Positions 26,011 through 42,389 of a DNA stretch of 64,000 nucleotides are shown one piece after another; position 1 is the stretch's first letter; every line of letters starts with the position of its first letter. Both the position numbers and the translations under genes were made by a program. The stretch comes from Thunnus maccoyii. Taxonomy: Eukaryota > Chordata > Actinopteri > Scombriformes > Scombridae. Below the pieces are notes generated by a model, which saw only the letters and a list, made by a program, of their open reading frames with translations, made no database searches and was not told the origin of the DNA. The stretch covers positions 22,254,001 to 22,318,000 of the forward strand of contig NC_056550.1 of NCBI RefSeq assembly GCF_910596095.1, written 5' to 3'.

Positions 26011-29000
26011 AGTCAAATTTGTAATCTCTGGTGGTTACATCACTTAAGTTGATGAAGACATAAACAAAAAGGTCACTTAAAGATCCCCTCCAGGCATGTA
26101 TTAAAGGTAAAGTCAGTAATTCTAATTCAATACATTTTTTGTCAAATTCAGCAAATATCTCCTCATTGTCCGCCAGTTGTCCCTTCTGTGTGTTGAGTGG
26201 TTTTGAAGCTCAAAGTTGGTGGCTCCGGTCATCGCCATCTTGGCAGTGCCTGACTCCACCTAACTCCCCGCTAATCCAAAATGGGCAAAGAGGTGGAGCT
26301 GAGGTGGGCCGAATGAAGCCTGGTTGCTGAAACAAACCACCTAGCGGCTAGCAACCTGTCACTCAAAGCAGCCACATCCTTAATTATGCATAACTTTACG
26401 GCTTAATAAAATTCACACCCCGCAAAGTTGTTTGATTTTGTCATATTTCTCTTTTGGCCGTTGCCTTCACAATGGGTGCCCATGAATTTGGGGGGCGGAG
26501 CCTCTAAAGGAGCACAAAGAGAGTAGTATATTTGTTTAGGTGTATTGTTATATCAACAATCTTTCTGCGGAATGACTGACTCTACCTTTAAGACATATAA
26601 AAACACTCTGCTTGGAACAATAATGTGTGTCTGATATGTTTTTTCCACAAAATAAGACTTTAAAATCTTTAAAATGGCATTTACTTCCTCTCCCTCACTA
26701 AAAATTTTAGAATATATGAATATGCAAATATATTTCATCACAGAAGTTGAAGTGCCGGAGACAATATGTCTCCTACTTCATTGTAAAGTCCATTATCAGT
26801 GTTTGTGCACTGAAAGCTTCTAGTTTCCACATCACATTTGTGTGAGTTGCATACTGGACCATGATTGGCCTCCAAACTAGTTGTGATGCCATAAATCCTG
26901 CTCATAGGCCCGTCCTTTAAAATTGGATTTTCAACAAGCACAGAGAAACTTTCCCCTTTCACCAGATGAACATGAAAACAGCTTTCTAGTGTCAAAACTC
27001 TGCACTCTGCTCAAACAGCGACTCAACTGAAGCAACGATTAACAAAAAACACATTTTATGTGGAGGGGAACTTAAAAGAGAAACTACGAGTGTTAACTCT
27101 CACCTGCAGTCTTTACAAAGCTTGCCAGGGCTTTTTTTTTGAGGAGGTGGTTTGTAAGGTTCCACATCACTGTAGAAACACAAAGATGAGAAAAATGCAG
27201 AGGCCAGAACACAGACAATCGACTCTGATAGGGGCCCGCATTGTGTTGCGTTGGCTTCATGACTGTCTGTCTGTTATGTCAGCAAAGAAGAAAATCCTGT
27301 TCTGCACAGTTAGATCTGATGTGGGCATATTATTTGTTTTTTTTTTTATCTTATTCTAATTGACTCACAAAAAATGTAAACAGAAAAATAGAAAATACAG
27401 AATTCTGACAATTAATTAACAAAGAGGGTTAATTAATTGACAACCTTTCATTGTTTGAACCAAACCCTCTTCCCCACCCGTCAAACAATATCAGTCATAA
27501 ACATTATTACTATCCTTCAATTCTCACTGTACTCACATCTTACAACACAGGTAACATACAAGTTTAATACTGTAGAGCAGCACTGACAGAAGAAGAAGAC
27601 AACAATTACCAGTATTAACTTAATTCAAAAGGAGAGAAAAATAAAATTGAATAAAATAAAAATGGTGGATTGGATTGGATTGATTTTTATAGTGACATGA
27701 AGTACTTTTCCACTGGCACCCATGTTTCAGTGTATTCTGTCTCATTATTTTGCAGTCTAGAAGCTACCTTTTCTCACTTAGTGACTTCTACTGCAATACA
27801 CATGGTGAAATGTGACAAACATTGGGTGAACATATCTATGGAAGCCCAGTATTAATGTCTAAATGATGTTTTGACCTATCATTAGGCCCTGCAGTGTGTA
27901 TCTGCTAAGCTTCATACTGTAACAGGTAACACTATATTCTAGCTCAGACGTAATGTACCTTTATCTGCCCTTGAATCAGAGAATATAACATTGGTGGCAT
28001 GTTTCCCAACTTGTACATTTACAATACTATCTACATCAAGTTATGCGACAGGCAGTTTTAGTTGAATGCTATTGCGCAAACGACACACCTAATGCACCTG
28101 TAAACCTGGTAGTGACGCGGACTTAATTTGGTGAAGGCATAAATAAAAAAAGTCACTTAAAGATCCTCTCCAGATATTTTTAAAGGTAAACTCAGCGATT
28201 ATAATCCAATACACTTTTTGTCTGATTATTCTGCAGTCTTAAAAGCTACCTTTTCTTAATTAGTCATTTCTACTGCAATACACATGGTGAAATATGTTAA
28301 ACGTTGGGTGAACATATCTATGGAAGCCCAGTATTCATGTCTAAATGATGTTTTGACCTATCATTAGGCTCTGCAGTTGGATCCACTGAGCTTCATACTG
28401 TAACCGGCAACACTATTCTCTAGTCCTGACCCAATGTACCTTTAACTGCCCTTGAATCAAAAGGTTGAACTTTGATGGCCCATGCACTCCATCGCATCCA
28501 TTAGCATGGCATGCAGTTTCGCCTGAATGCCATGGTACGAACCACACCTGACACACCTATCAACCATTAAACCAACTTGAATATTAACCACAATATATTT
28601 ATTTGTTTTCCAAGTTGCCTGGTTGTTGAAATGTACCAAGCTAATTACATTGCCTTGCTTATATCTGCTTTGGATATCTACCCATGATAATAACAGGCAC
28701 AATAATAACTGACAGGAAGCTTCATTAAACCATGCCATCTTAACAAAGAAAAAAGTTGATTGATTGAGGAAGTTTGAGGAATGTAAGAATGCAGGTAAAC
28801 CCACACGGTCATCAGGTTGTCACCCTCCCAATATCTGGTGTTTGTTATTTGCTGAGTTTGATCCGAGAAAGTTCAACAATGTATTCCAGCACTGCAAAAC
28901 TAGCACCCTATTAACCTGCACATTCATCAATAAACACTGAAGCAAATAGAGTTTTGCATTCAGGGATTCTTATCGACTGAGGAAAGAGTGGCAGTAAAAT

Positions 29001-29889
29001 TGTCAGCATTGCAAATCATAAATGAACAACCAGTGTACACAGACCTTTGTTACTGTTCCACACTTCAGCAATGTATCTACGTATGTCCATGGCAGTGTCT
29101 GTGGTCTGTGGTAGGCTGTGTTTTGCTTGTAAATACAGCTTATTCTCTTCCTGTTTTGTTACGTTTCTGACAAGAACATAAGAGCTAAGATTTTTTTTTA
29201 AAATCTGCCTGATTCCCATTCTTCACAGAGTCTTACACCTGTAGGACTATAAGACTGAAAATCCGACAACTTATGAGAGACTGCAAAAGAGCATTTCATT
29301 TCAGATTGGTGTTTTTATGCTTGCTCCTGTTCCAGCCTCTCCAATTCTATTTCAAGTGACTCTATAGATTCATTGTTTGGCTACGCAAACAAGGCTGTTT
29401 GCATAAAAAAAACAAGTACTTCCTCACTCAATGTTCTACACATAGAAAACATATGAACACTTCATAATAAGGGTACAAATCATACAGAAGTAATGCCAAA
29501 CTAATGCATGACTCTCGTTACTTTATGTGATTAGTTGACACTTAATAGATAATCAATGAATGAATGTAAATTGGCAGGTAGTTAAGCATTACTTAAATAT
29601 ATGTTTTCTACCCTTATTATAACTTGTTACCAGAAAAACATATATAACATATATATAACATATTAACCTGTCAGTTATTCAGTTCATTTTCCAAAATTCT
29701 CTGCTAGTATCTTTACTTTTAAGAATGTGTAGTATTGTGAAATGAATCATGATATGAAAGCACAGATACAATAGGTGGTTGGGAAAGCGACACTTACTTG
29801 TCAAGTATGTACCAGGTGACAGTGGTCAGCAGGCTCCCCAAACAGAGGAGAATGAAGATCAAAGAGATATGTGAACTCAGTTCCCTCAT
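21249..29889 (-). CDS. Alpha-2,8-sialyltransferase, ST8SIA family (ST8SIA1/5/6-type branch)
   Basis: A type II Golgi enzyme that transfers sialic acid from CMP-Neu5Ac in alpha-2,8 linkage to sialylated glycans. Coding exons, - strand order: 29889-29798, 27169-27104, 25592-25448, 22122-22010, 21888-21796, 21708-21249. All have GT-AG borders, and the phases join into 322 codons plus stop. The start is an ATG with an in-frame TAG just upstream; it leads into a short cytosolic tail and a signal-anchor helix (about residues 8-27). A short proline/lysine-rich stem follows. Motif L (about 112-157) has CAVVGNGG and C127; motif S (about 247-269) has RLSTGL and C262; motif III is HYYDN (286-290); motif VS is H297..E302. 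C322 is the last residue. By family homology C113-C262 and C127-C322 should be disulfides. N107 is an N-glycosylation site. There is no polysialyltransferase-type basic domain. Which paralogue it is (ST8SIA6, or the fish ST8SIA7/8 types) I cannot decide. It is short beside ST8SIA1 (356) and ST8SIA6 (about 398). Confidence 0.93.
23335..23510 (-). mobile_element. LINE 3'-tail remnant, minus orientation
   Basis: Read on the - strand, it ends with the motif 'aaggcgctttataaataaag' near 23340-23375. This is the typical 3' terminus of fish non-LTR retrotransposons that end in an AATAAAG-like tail. It lies in sialyltransferase intron 3, head to head with the next remnant. Confidence 0.6.
23525..23790 (+). 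mobile_element. LINE 3' end: reverse-transcriptase ORF C-terminus plus 3' UTR
   Basis: Frame 3 at 23534-23620 reads [20 protein letters not shown] followed by RLVESVTSF. This matches the C-terminal end that follows reverse transcriptase in many fish LINEs (family form: RAFSV-AP-LWN-LP). It is followed by an AT-rich tail with 'gtaaagcactttgtaac' and 'tgaaaagtgctgtaaag', then by a simple repeat, as expected for a 5'-truncated insertion. Stop codons and substitutions show it is dead. Confidence 0.75.
23790..23943 (+). repeat. Compound (TTC)n-(TTA)n microsatellite
   Basis: About 14 TTC units pass directly into roughly 37 TTA units with a few C interruptions. It sits at the 3' end of the LINE remnant and probably grew from that element's tail. 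Confidence 0.95.
24618..24647. repeat. Perfect AT-rich palindrome, 14-bp arms, 2-bp loop
   Basis: ATTACTTAAATATT (24618-24631), AC, then AATATTTAAGTAAT (24634-24647). It lies in sialyltransferase intron 3 amid other TTAAT/ATTAC repeats. Confidence 0.85.
25955..26010 (+). repeat. (CA)n microsatellite
   Basis: Mostly uninterrupted CA dinucleotides with AGAC variants at the left and one AA at the right, in sialyltransferase intron 2. Confidence 0.95.
26101..26591. mobile_element. TTAA-flanked terminal-inverted-repeat element (piggyBac-like MITE)
   Basis: The left end at 26101 reads TTAA then AGGTAAAGTCAGTAATTC. The right end at 26570-26591 is its reverse complement with two mismatches, followed by TTAA. 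An 18-bp inverted repeat flanked by direct TTAA fits the piggyBac target-site signature. The 491-bp interior has no transposase. A head similar to the flank just before 26101 recurs at 28121-28221. Confidence 0.6.
27735..28570. repeat. Tandem duplicated segment in sialyltransferase intron 1
   Basis: About 27735-28110 and 28215-28570 are two diverged copies of the same roughly 370-bp sequence. They share 'tctactgcaatacacatggt', 'gggtgaacatatctatggaa', 'taaatgatgttttgacctat' and 'cccttgaatca' in the same order. They are separated by about 100 bp resembling 26045-26144. Identity looks high (my estimate roughly 80%), and I see no open frame. Confidence 0.85.
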
Positions 29890-32460
29890 ACCTCTCCCTT
29901 CCTGCTAACTTCACCCACTCGCCCCCTCACCTTCTGTCCCTTTCTCTGCGTTGCTTCACCTTTCTAAACACCCGTTATCTCTTTTCTATCAACCTCCCTC
30001 TGTCGGCTCGTTCTCCTCTCGCTGTACCTTACACACGCTCTCTCTCTCTCTCTCTGAATGGTGTTAATCTTTTGCCTCTGTGCTTTCTTATGTTTCGTTT
30101 TATCCCTCCACCCCCCACCCCCCTCTTTCCTCCTGTCTGATTTGACTTTACTGTTTCTCTTCCTCCTTGGGTGAGTAAGACATGCCTCCTCAGTTATCAG
30201 CCTGACGGCTCGTTCTTGTTCTTGTTCAGGCAAATCCTCTGTCTTCTGTGCACCTCTACTTTGTCTTCCCTCTCTTTCTGTTTGTGTCCAGGTCAGCTTA
30301 GTTGAAATCGGTCTTTTGTTGCTCCACATCCTTCTTTAATCCTTGAGATGTCTCTTTGGACCACCCATCTTCCTTCTTCTGTCTCTCTTTTTCTCATGTG
30401 TTCCTCTCACACAAAAAAACTCACAATCCTACTTTTCAGTGTAGTCCCAAAGCTAAAGCTTCTTCTGTACTCCACCCCCTCCGTGGAGCCCCAGCCTTTC
30501 CTCTCGGCTTCTCCCTCCCTCCCCCAGCCATCCTCCGCCCACACCCCTTAAGCCCCTCTCCCCGTAACACAAAAAGGAGGCAGTAACATGAGTGCCCAGT
30601 ACTGAATTAGCCTACAGTTTGCCTCTTGACTAGTGTGTGTGTGTGTGTGTCAGGAAACCAATGTGTTCCTCGTTTCTCAAACCAATGAGTGGCAGAGCAG
30701 GCAACGGGCACAGGCTTCCCATCCAATCATAGCAACTATTAATATCCCCCAAACTCTTACCTACAAGCACACAAGCCTCTTTTATTCCAATGTGAAACTT
30801 TGCCAGCCTTAACAACTACTCTCTGACAATAAAAGAGTGTTCCTCAGTTTGATAGGTGGGAGGGTGTTGGGGGCCAAGGAAGGGAAGTCTTCACCCAGCT
30901 GAGATGGGAACCTGGTTCTCACGCGGTAGCACTGCTGGCTGAAACAATGATGCAACGTAACAACCGGTGGAAATGACATGAGCAGAAAGCCTGAGGCAGC
31001 TAGACAGAGAAAGCAGAAGGCAGAGAGAGGTGGGTGAGTTGATGCCCAGGGGAGGCATAACTCATCCGTTGTTTGGCTTTCATTTGGGAGCTGTGAAGCC
31101 AGCTGTGATGGAAGGGGAATAAAAGCTTTGAGGAAATGTTAGAGTTATGGGGAATATATTGAGCGTATGGGGAGCATTTCTCAATAAATTCCCACAAACA
31201 GATGGCCACACCCAGTCGCCCTACATTTATCCCTCCTGATTTCGGTTTTGAGTGGAAAACTGCATGCTGAGCTCCTTCCCCTAAAGTCATAACGCCTTGT
31301 AACTCCATGCTGTGTAAGCTGAATTGTACCACAGCAGTCCCACCACCCCACACACAGAAAATCCATAACAACAGAGGCTTTGGAAAGTTTTTGTTTTGGC
31401 AGTCGTCAGGGTTTACAGTAACCTTGCCTCGTTGGGCTTGTTTGAGGTTGCTTTGCTGTGGCCAGACGAAAGACAGGGAATGATCAATAAAGAAGGTTTA
31501 TGAAACTAATATCATCGTGCTAATAGTACCAATAGAAACAAAGGGTTGTTGAGGAAATATAAAGTTATACTTAACCTGCTTTTTACCTCAAACACACAGT
31601 CATGAAACGCCTCTCACAGGGGAAAGTGTGGATGGATTTAAATGTTTGATAGTCATATTCAATGTTTCCTTCTGTGCAGGTTTTTTTTTTTCTAGACCTG
31701 AGATAATCTCGTCCTGGACTGGAAACAAACATAAATGGCTCTTTACAGCACCGACGTTTCCTGGATGTATCTTGATCAGGAGAGAGATAACAACCTCAAC
31801 CATGAGAGTGAGGACTCTGGGAGAATACACACACCCATGACCTTTCATGCGTCATGTGACACTAGCAGGAATGTGAAAAGAAATGTGGGAAGAACTGTTC
31901 TCTCCAGCATGGAAGCAATAAGAAGGCTGTGGGGCAAGAAAAGGGGAGCCACAGCCCCACTACTGTATAATGGAGAGGTATAGCAGCAAACACCTTGCTT
32001 CTCTGGCGCTCTGTTAAATCAAATATCCAGACCTCTCATCTGGTTTCCCCTCATTACAGGCCATCCTGCAGCCTCCCGCGCACTTTAGCTTATTACAGAC
32101 AATGCCATTTCCATCCAAAGACTCCATAAGCTATTTAACCACATTATAGCCAAAGAAGTGATTTTTCAAGATGACATTCGTAATCTTGTAACACATGGAT
32201 TTCTGACCCTTGTGCAGCTCTTGTGTGCCTCTAGAAAGCCCCCGGTCTGTTTTACTCAGCATGAATGAATCATGCTGTTATCTTCTTCTCAGTGATTGAT
32301 GATTGCGTAATTGAGAGGTAACTTTTTCTCATGAATCTGCAGAGAGGAGGAGGATTCAGTGCAAAGCAAAACTTCTGCAATTCATACAAATTTTCTGCAT
32401 ATGTCAGCAGTTGATGTCTGCATAGTGCTGGGCAAGTGTGTGTTTATGTGTGTGCGGTCC

Positions 32461-32740
32461 AGGTATTCTTCATGTTGTGGGGCCGTAAATCTGTTGCAGG
32501 GACTTGCCTCCCTTAAGGGGACAAAAAGCAAGTCCCCTTAATGTAAATCATTAATTCTAGAGTGAAGACTTTAAAGTTAAGGTTAGTTTAGGGTTATGTA
32601 CGTTAAGGTAAGGTTTAGGGTTAGGCATGTGGTGGTTAAGGTTAGGATAAGTTTCCAGGAAAGTAATGTAAGTCAATGTAATGTCCTCTGAAGTGATGGA
32701 AACACGACTCTGTGTTTGTGCCTGCATGTTTCCCACCTGA
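32461..32740. repeat. Degenerate TTAGGG/TTAAGG-like repeat with conserved flanks
   Basis: The core at about 32573-32650 is a string of GTTAAGG, TTTAGGG and GGTTAGG variants. The flanks include 'ccttaaggggacaaaa' and, later, 'gtaatgtcctctgaagtgat'. The arrangement resembles a dispersed fish repeat whose core is a (TTAGGG)-like stretch, read in reverse. It is interstitial and not a telomere. Confidence 0.55.
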
Positions 32741-34644
32741 CCCTCCCAGCTGCTGTTGACAGGAAGTCTGAGTACAGCATGCTTCATGGTGGCAGGCTAT
32801 AAAGGAGAAGAAGTAGGGTAAAAGATTGCTGGGTGAAATGAGGTACTTCTCTAAAGACCCACGTGACATTATCACATGGCAGACAGATAGACAAAGGTCC
32901 CATTGTCACTCAAACAGCACCTAATAAATCTCTTTACCTTGTCCTTCTCACACCTCCCTCAGCAATGATGAAGCTGCTGCTGCTGCTCTGCTTCGTCTGC
33001 AACCAGTAATTCCCTTGAATAAAGCACACAAAAAAGCTGAGGATGTTTACCGAGCTTGCCTCCATACCGGAACTACATCCTTTAATGATGGGTTTCCCCT
33101 AAATGCACGTAGAACTTCCTGTTAAACTGATGTCTTTTTGTTTAAGATGGTTAGTTTTTATCATATCAGGACAAAAAAAAGGACAGATAATATGCAGCAG
33201 GTGACAAAACTGACACTTCTTGTCATTGTTAACTGTCTATTTTTCTGGTCCTACTAGGTCAGGCTGGATAAACATTTATTTTCACATTTGTCTGACTCTG
33301 ACCTGTGATAACTTGATAAGCAGAAACTCCAGTGCCAAAATGTTACACAGGCATCATGACCATTTTGAGAAACGTGACAGATTGGATCGCTATCTCTGTC
33401 TCTATTAGAGAGGGTGTGACTTTCTGTAAATGAGTAGTGACTGATGCAGATAAGAGGATGTAATGTATTTAGGGCGGATGTACCGCATACAGTATGATAC
33501 TGGATGATAGACCTGTACAAAGGCTGAGGAATAAACAGATGAATATAAGGTGACAACTTTGCATTTTTAAAGATGCATTTCCCCATGCAATCAAAAGATC
33601 AAAAATGTAAATCAGATAATAAATACCACCATCTTCCGCAATGCGGCCTTCTCACCACAAGCACGGAAACAAGCAGGGCCAAAAAAACCCTTTGACATGT
33701 CTGTCTTAGTGAAAATGTTAGTTTTACACGAACTTCCTACACAGGAAGTAGGATTGTGAGCTCAGATTACCCAGTGGTAAAATAGGGGGTCCTTTAATGG
33801 TAAAAGGTTGGGAACCACTGTGCCAGAATATCCTAATCCCCCCCTTTATGCTGTACATCCAACAGGCCACAGAATCTTTTAAACTAAACTTAAACTTTTA
33901 AACTAACTATGTAAACTTCTAAACTGTATGAGCCTCAATCTTAAGTCTTCTGGCATTATTTGAGACAGTTTTGTGCATTTTAACTCCTGTTTCCAGGAGA
34001 TCTAATCATGAGCTGTGGGACTTAATTTCACAGCCGCCTGATGGAATAATTTCATGGGCTTTCTCCAGCTGTGAGCCCTTTAATTGTCACCACCTTCCAC
34101 TCCACTTGCAACGGCTGTGACTGGTGAATGGCTCTATAGGGAGGTGTGATGGAAGAGGAGGGCCTGAGGGGGGCAGTAATGGGGTCATGTGGTCGAGGAA
34201 CAGCTGATCCCCGTGCATTCCACGGCTGCTTAGCATGAGGCCTGGTTACCCTCATGCCTGTTGGAAATGTTACCACTCTGTGTATCTCATAAGCACTCAC
34301 ACACAACCAAAACACGGAACTGAGCAGTGATGTCAACACAGAAATACAGACATGGTGAACCAAAACCACACCACATACTGCTGCAGGTATCAGGCATACA
34401 TATGTACAATCACTTAGAGGGGCACATGAATTATTTACATATCCTGTTATTGCTATAATGGACATGAGAGACCCCCTCCCCCCATTCCAAAGTATTATAA
34501 ATCAATCCTTAATAGCTTGAATGGAGCAGATAGCTTGTGTGTAACAATGAGAAAATACTTTTGTATCCCTTCGTTTCAGTTTATACATCAACACATGTCA
34601 AGGCACCTCAGGATTATTTGACTCTCTAGATAACAGGAAGTAAA

Positions 34645-34710
34645 ATGTCCTTTCCTAACACTGTGTGATAACAAGTTATGTCCTTTCCTAACACTGCGTG
34701 ATGACAAGTT
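34645..34710 (+). repeat. 33-bp tandem duplication
   Basis: Two adjacent 33-bp copies starting ATGTCCTTTCCTAACACTG differ at only two positions (T/C and A/G). Confidence 0.9.
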
Positions 34711-35079
34711 TGACAGATCAGCTGCCAACCAGTACTTATCTCAATTACATTTGCATACAGCCGTTGCATAAACAGAAAGTTCCTGCCAGTCAAACCACTT
34801 GAAGGTTTCAAACAGGAACAAACAGCAAAAAAAAACCACACGCCTTGAAACCAGATGACAGGTGGATTAACATTTCTGACAGTTTCTCTTCCTGGAAATG
34901 AATGTACAATTAACAGTCACTGCACGCGGTATAAGTAAAATATGTCATCATCATCACTTAAAAATCTGGTCCCAACAAGTTAAAGATGCCATTGTTGTCA
35001 AATACAAAACTCACTGTTATTCTAAATCTATATCACAAGAAAGGTTTTACACATTTGTTTAACAGTATTGTCCAACACT

Positions 35080-35474
35080 CAGTGGTGGAAATTAACTAAG
35101 TACATTTACTCGAGTGTTGTATTTTAACAACTTTACTTTTTTGGTAACATTTAATGCAACTTTATACTTCTGCTCCACTACATTTTGAGGTCAAATATTG
35201 TACTTTTTACTCCACTGCAATTATTTGAATGCAATAGTTATTAGTTACATTGCATCAGACTATTACAACAAAATGTAATCAACTGATAAATACTGATTTG
35301 TTATACAAATTGTAATTTCTTAAGCTGCAACATCAAAGTTATGCACACATCAATGCATCAAAAATTATAATAATAATAATATAATATGCATTATTATCAA
35401 TGGGCTCTTGTGCATGATGAGTGCTATTACTTTTACAGTAGTATTTTTAGAACTGCGTACTTCTTTCACCACTG
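35080..35474. mobile_element. Non-autonomous hAT-like element
   Basis: It starts CAGTGGTGGAAA (35080-35091) and ends TTTCACCACTG (35464-35474), an 11-12-bp inverted repeat with one mismatch. Inside it has 'aactaagtacatttactcga' and 'tacttctgctccactacatt', features of a very common fish repeat I recall. No clear 8-bp target duplication is visible, and there is no transposase. Confidence 0.65.
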
Positions 35475-37458
35475 CCACGAGCCAGGATATCCGTTGTAAT
35501 TATATCAAACCGTCTGATGTCTCATTCCAGCTACAGCCACTAGGTGGCAACAAACCTTAATTAAACCTTAAAATATTTTTTTAAAAAGGACATTTATCTT
35601 GTATGCCTCAGAATTATTTACAGATTTAACATTTCAATAAAAAATAGTTTTAAAAAACTAAACTATCCTAGCTCTGGATCAGGGACAAGAGTCATTATAG
35701 GTCATACACAGTGACCACACAGAAAGTTAATAGAAGGATTAGCATTCCTCAGAGAGTAGGTAATAAAATTAATCATAACTGGATTGAAATCAGAGTTCTG
35801 TAGAAATCTTGTATGGTCAGATGGAAAACTTCCTGGGGGGCGGTGGGGACAAGATTAAGCAATACAAAGACTGCTTTCAAACTAAATTTAATATTACAAA
35901 TGACACAAATTGCAAGATATTTTCATTCTAAAACCACAACTGACAAACATCTTTCCTGTTCTATCAAATGTTTGCATATTAATCATCTGTTCCAACTCCA
36001 GAAACATAAAACATTCCCATATCTGAGGGAACTATTCACCTCAGCTTGTTTTTTACCTTCTAACAAATCCTCTGCCAGGAACACTTTTCACCGTTTATAA
36101 AATATGCTGCTGAAATTTTCCATTTTATCCAGAACTACAAGATATTTTTCAATCATGAGCTCTGTACCAGTATATTTTATACATTTTACAGTAAAATTGT
36201 GTGACAATATGCATTCAATGCCATATTTCAGAAGTGGAACAGTGGTGCGTCAGTACAGTATGATGGTGCAGTATCACTCTCAGCCTGTATGGAAAGTGTT
36301 TGTTTTCTTTTGTTGTATCTGATTTCTCATGAGGATTGTTCTGCTGGCAGCTAAATAGCTGTTAAGATTTCATCTGTATGACTTGTTGACTCTTGAAATT
36401 GCTTTACTACATGCTGATTAATACCTCTTGGTTGCATGTTGCTGCTTCAAACACATTTCTATCTTCTTGTCCGTGTTCAAAACTTAAAAGTTTTAGCTTT
36501 TTTTCCACAACTTTCAATCACATCAAGCACTCTTGATCTGCAGATAAAGCTAGTTAAGTGATCCATGAGTAAATGTTTTAAGTGGTTCATCATGTAAATC
36601 CAACAACATCTGCACTCATTTCTCTTCTTCGGCAGGAATTTGATTTACTGTTCTGCCTCCTTCTGCTGTTAGAAAAAAACAAAAAAAGCTTTTCACGTCT
36701 TTGCAGCCAGACCACAGCGGGGGTGTAGCTGGGAATGCCAATAAATCTGAGCAGTTGTTTTTAATAAAATAAATGGACTTTCTCCACCCTTTAAATGTCA
36801 CCTATCACTGCCACAGACTGCAGCAGTGTCATAAAGTAATTTATTAGATATTTCTTTGTCAGCATGTATTTCAGAACAGTCAAAACATCCCTGACTGTCT
36901 CAATCATCACGTTATACTCCAGGTTTAATATGGAAATTTGAATTTTTATATGTAAAGCAGGTTTTATTAGTAGAACTTGGCATTTCTTGGCCGATGCTTC
37001 ATATTTTCTCAGTAGCTGTCTTCAAAAGATTTAGTCTTTAAAAACCCAGACTAGTTCAGACCTTCTTGATCTTTGACAAATCTCCAGTGTTCTCCTGCAG
37101 ACTCAGAAAGTTTCCACTCATGTTCAACTTGGCGGTCAGATATTTTTCATTACTCGAGGTTACTGAGGCCGAAACTGTTCTTCTGATCTCACTACAGATG
37201 GAATACATTTTAACCAGAGTGGTAATAACACACAAAAAAAACCCCATACTGTCAGTAACTGACATTCACCACAACACGTACTACACAATGTACTCATGAA
37301 TAATGGATAACTGCATTAGTTTGACAAATAGTAAGAAAGAGACAGCCCAGACAGATTTGTGATGACTGGAGTCAGTAGCCCACCAGCTTTTTACTCCAAA
37401 TTACTGTTTTGCACTATGGAAGAAAGTACAGGACACCATCGCTGTCTTTATGTACACT

Positions 37459-37464
37459 TTTATT
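37459..37464 (-). terminator. rpl19: rpl19 polyadenylation signal
   Basis: AATAAA on the - strand, about 50 bases downstream of the rpl19 stop codon at 37515-37517. A very short 3' UTR is typical for ribosomal protein genes. Confidence 0.8.
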
Positions 37465-37514
37465 GTCAGCACTTGACTGGTGGCAGAGTCAGGCAGCGTG
37501 GAGCGAGAGCCAGA

Positions 37515-42016
<4,502 letters not shown>

Positions 42017-42120
42017 GGCTGCTACTTCAATAGAAAAAGGAAGGATTCAGAGACGAACCGGAAGCTACCATTATAGAGGAGAGTCCATCTTTAGTCCTGA
42101 AACAGCTCGGTGGTAGCTTG
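42017..42120 (-). promoter_or_regulatory. rpl19: rpl19 promoter with 5'-TOP start
   Basis: On the - strand a pyrimidine tract TCCTTCCTTTTTCT (42045-42032) lies 16-29 bases before the ATG. This is the terminal oligopyrimidine leader expected of ribosomal protein mRNAs, which places transcription start near 42044. An ETS/GABP-type site ACCGGAAGC (+ strand, 42057-42065) lies just upstream. No TATA box is obvious, as usual for this class. Confidence 0.75.
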
Positions 42121-42389
42121 GGCCACACCAGATATTATTAATGCCTTAAATATTTCTCTGTAACTATAATAGTGCTTATTGAAGACTAAACTGATAGAAA
42201 ATTTATGCTTACAAACGCAGTCTTGAGTTTAAGTTAAAGTCGCTGAACCCCCCTTTGTAAAATAATGGTACTGACCAGTGTTGTTGCAATGCATTCTGGG
42301 TGACGTAGTAGTTAGATGCAGTCTACTGTTGTACCACATGAGGGCAGTGCTGAGACCAAGATAATGTATTTATATCTTTATATAGAGTC

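Larger units (their letters stand above)
30100..37440. other. Intergenic stretch between the sialyltransferase start and the rpl19 end
   Basis: No coding exon is supported. The pyrimidine-rich segment at 29880-30560 lies immediately upstream of the sialyltransferase start and may hold its 5' UTR and promoter. Other contents are a telomere-like degenerate repeat (32461-32740), a 33-bp tandem duplication (34645-34710) and a hAT-like remnant (35080-35474). Confidence 0.5.

Noticed and set aside
26738-26995. An 85-codon open frame considered as an extra sialyltransferase stem exon
   Set aside because: The exons at 27169-27104 and 25592-25448 already join in phase, and this frame has no flanking splice sites that would fit.
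32573-32650. Telomere-like TTAGGG variants
   Set aside because: Short, degenerate, interstitial and embedded in a dispersed repeat; not a chromosome end.
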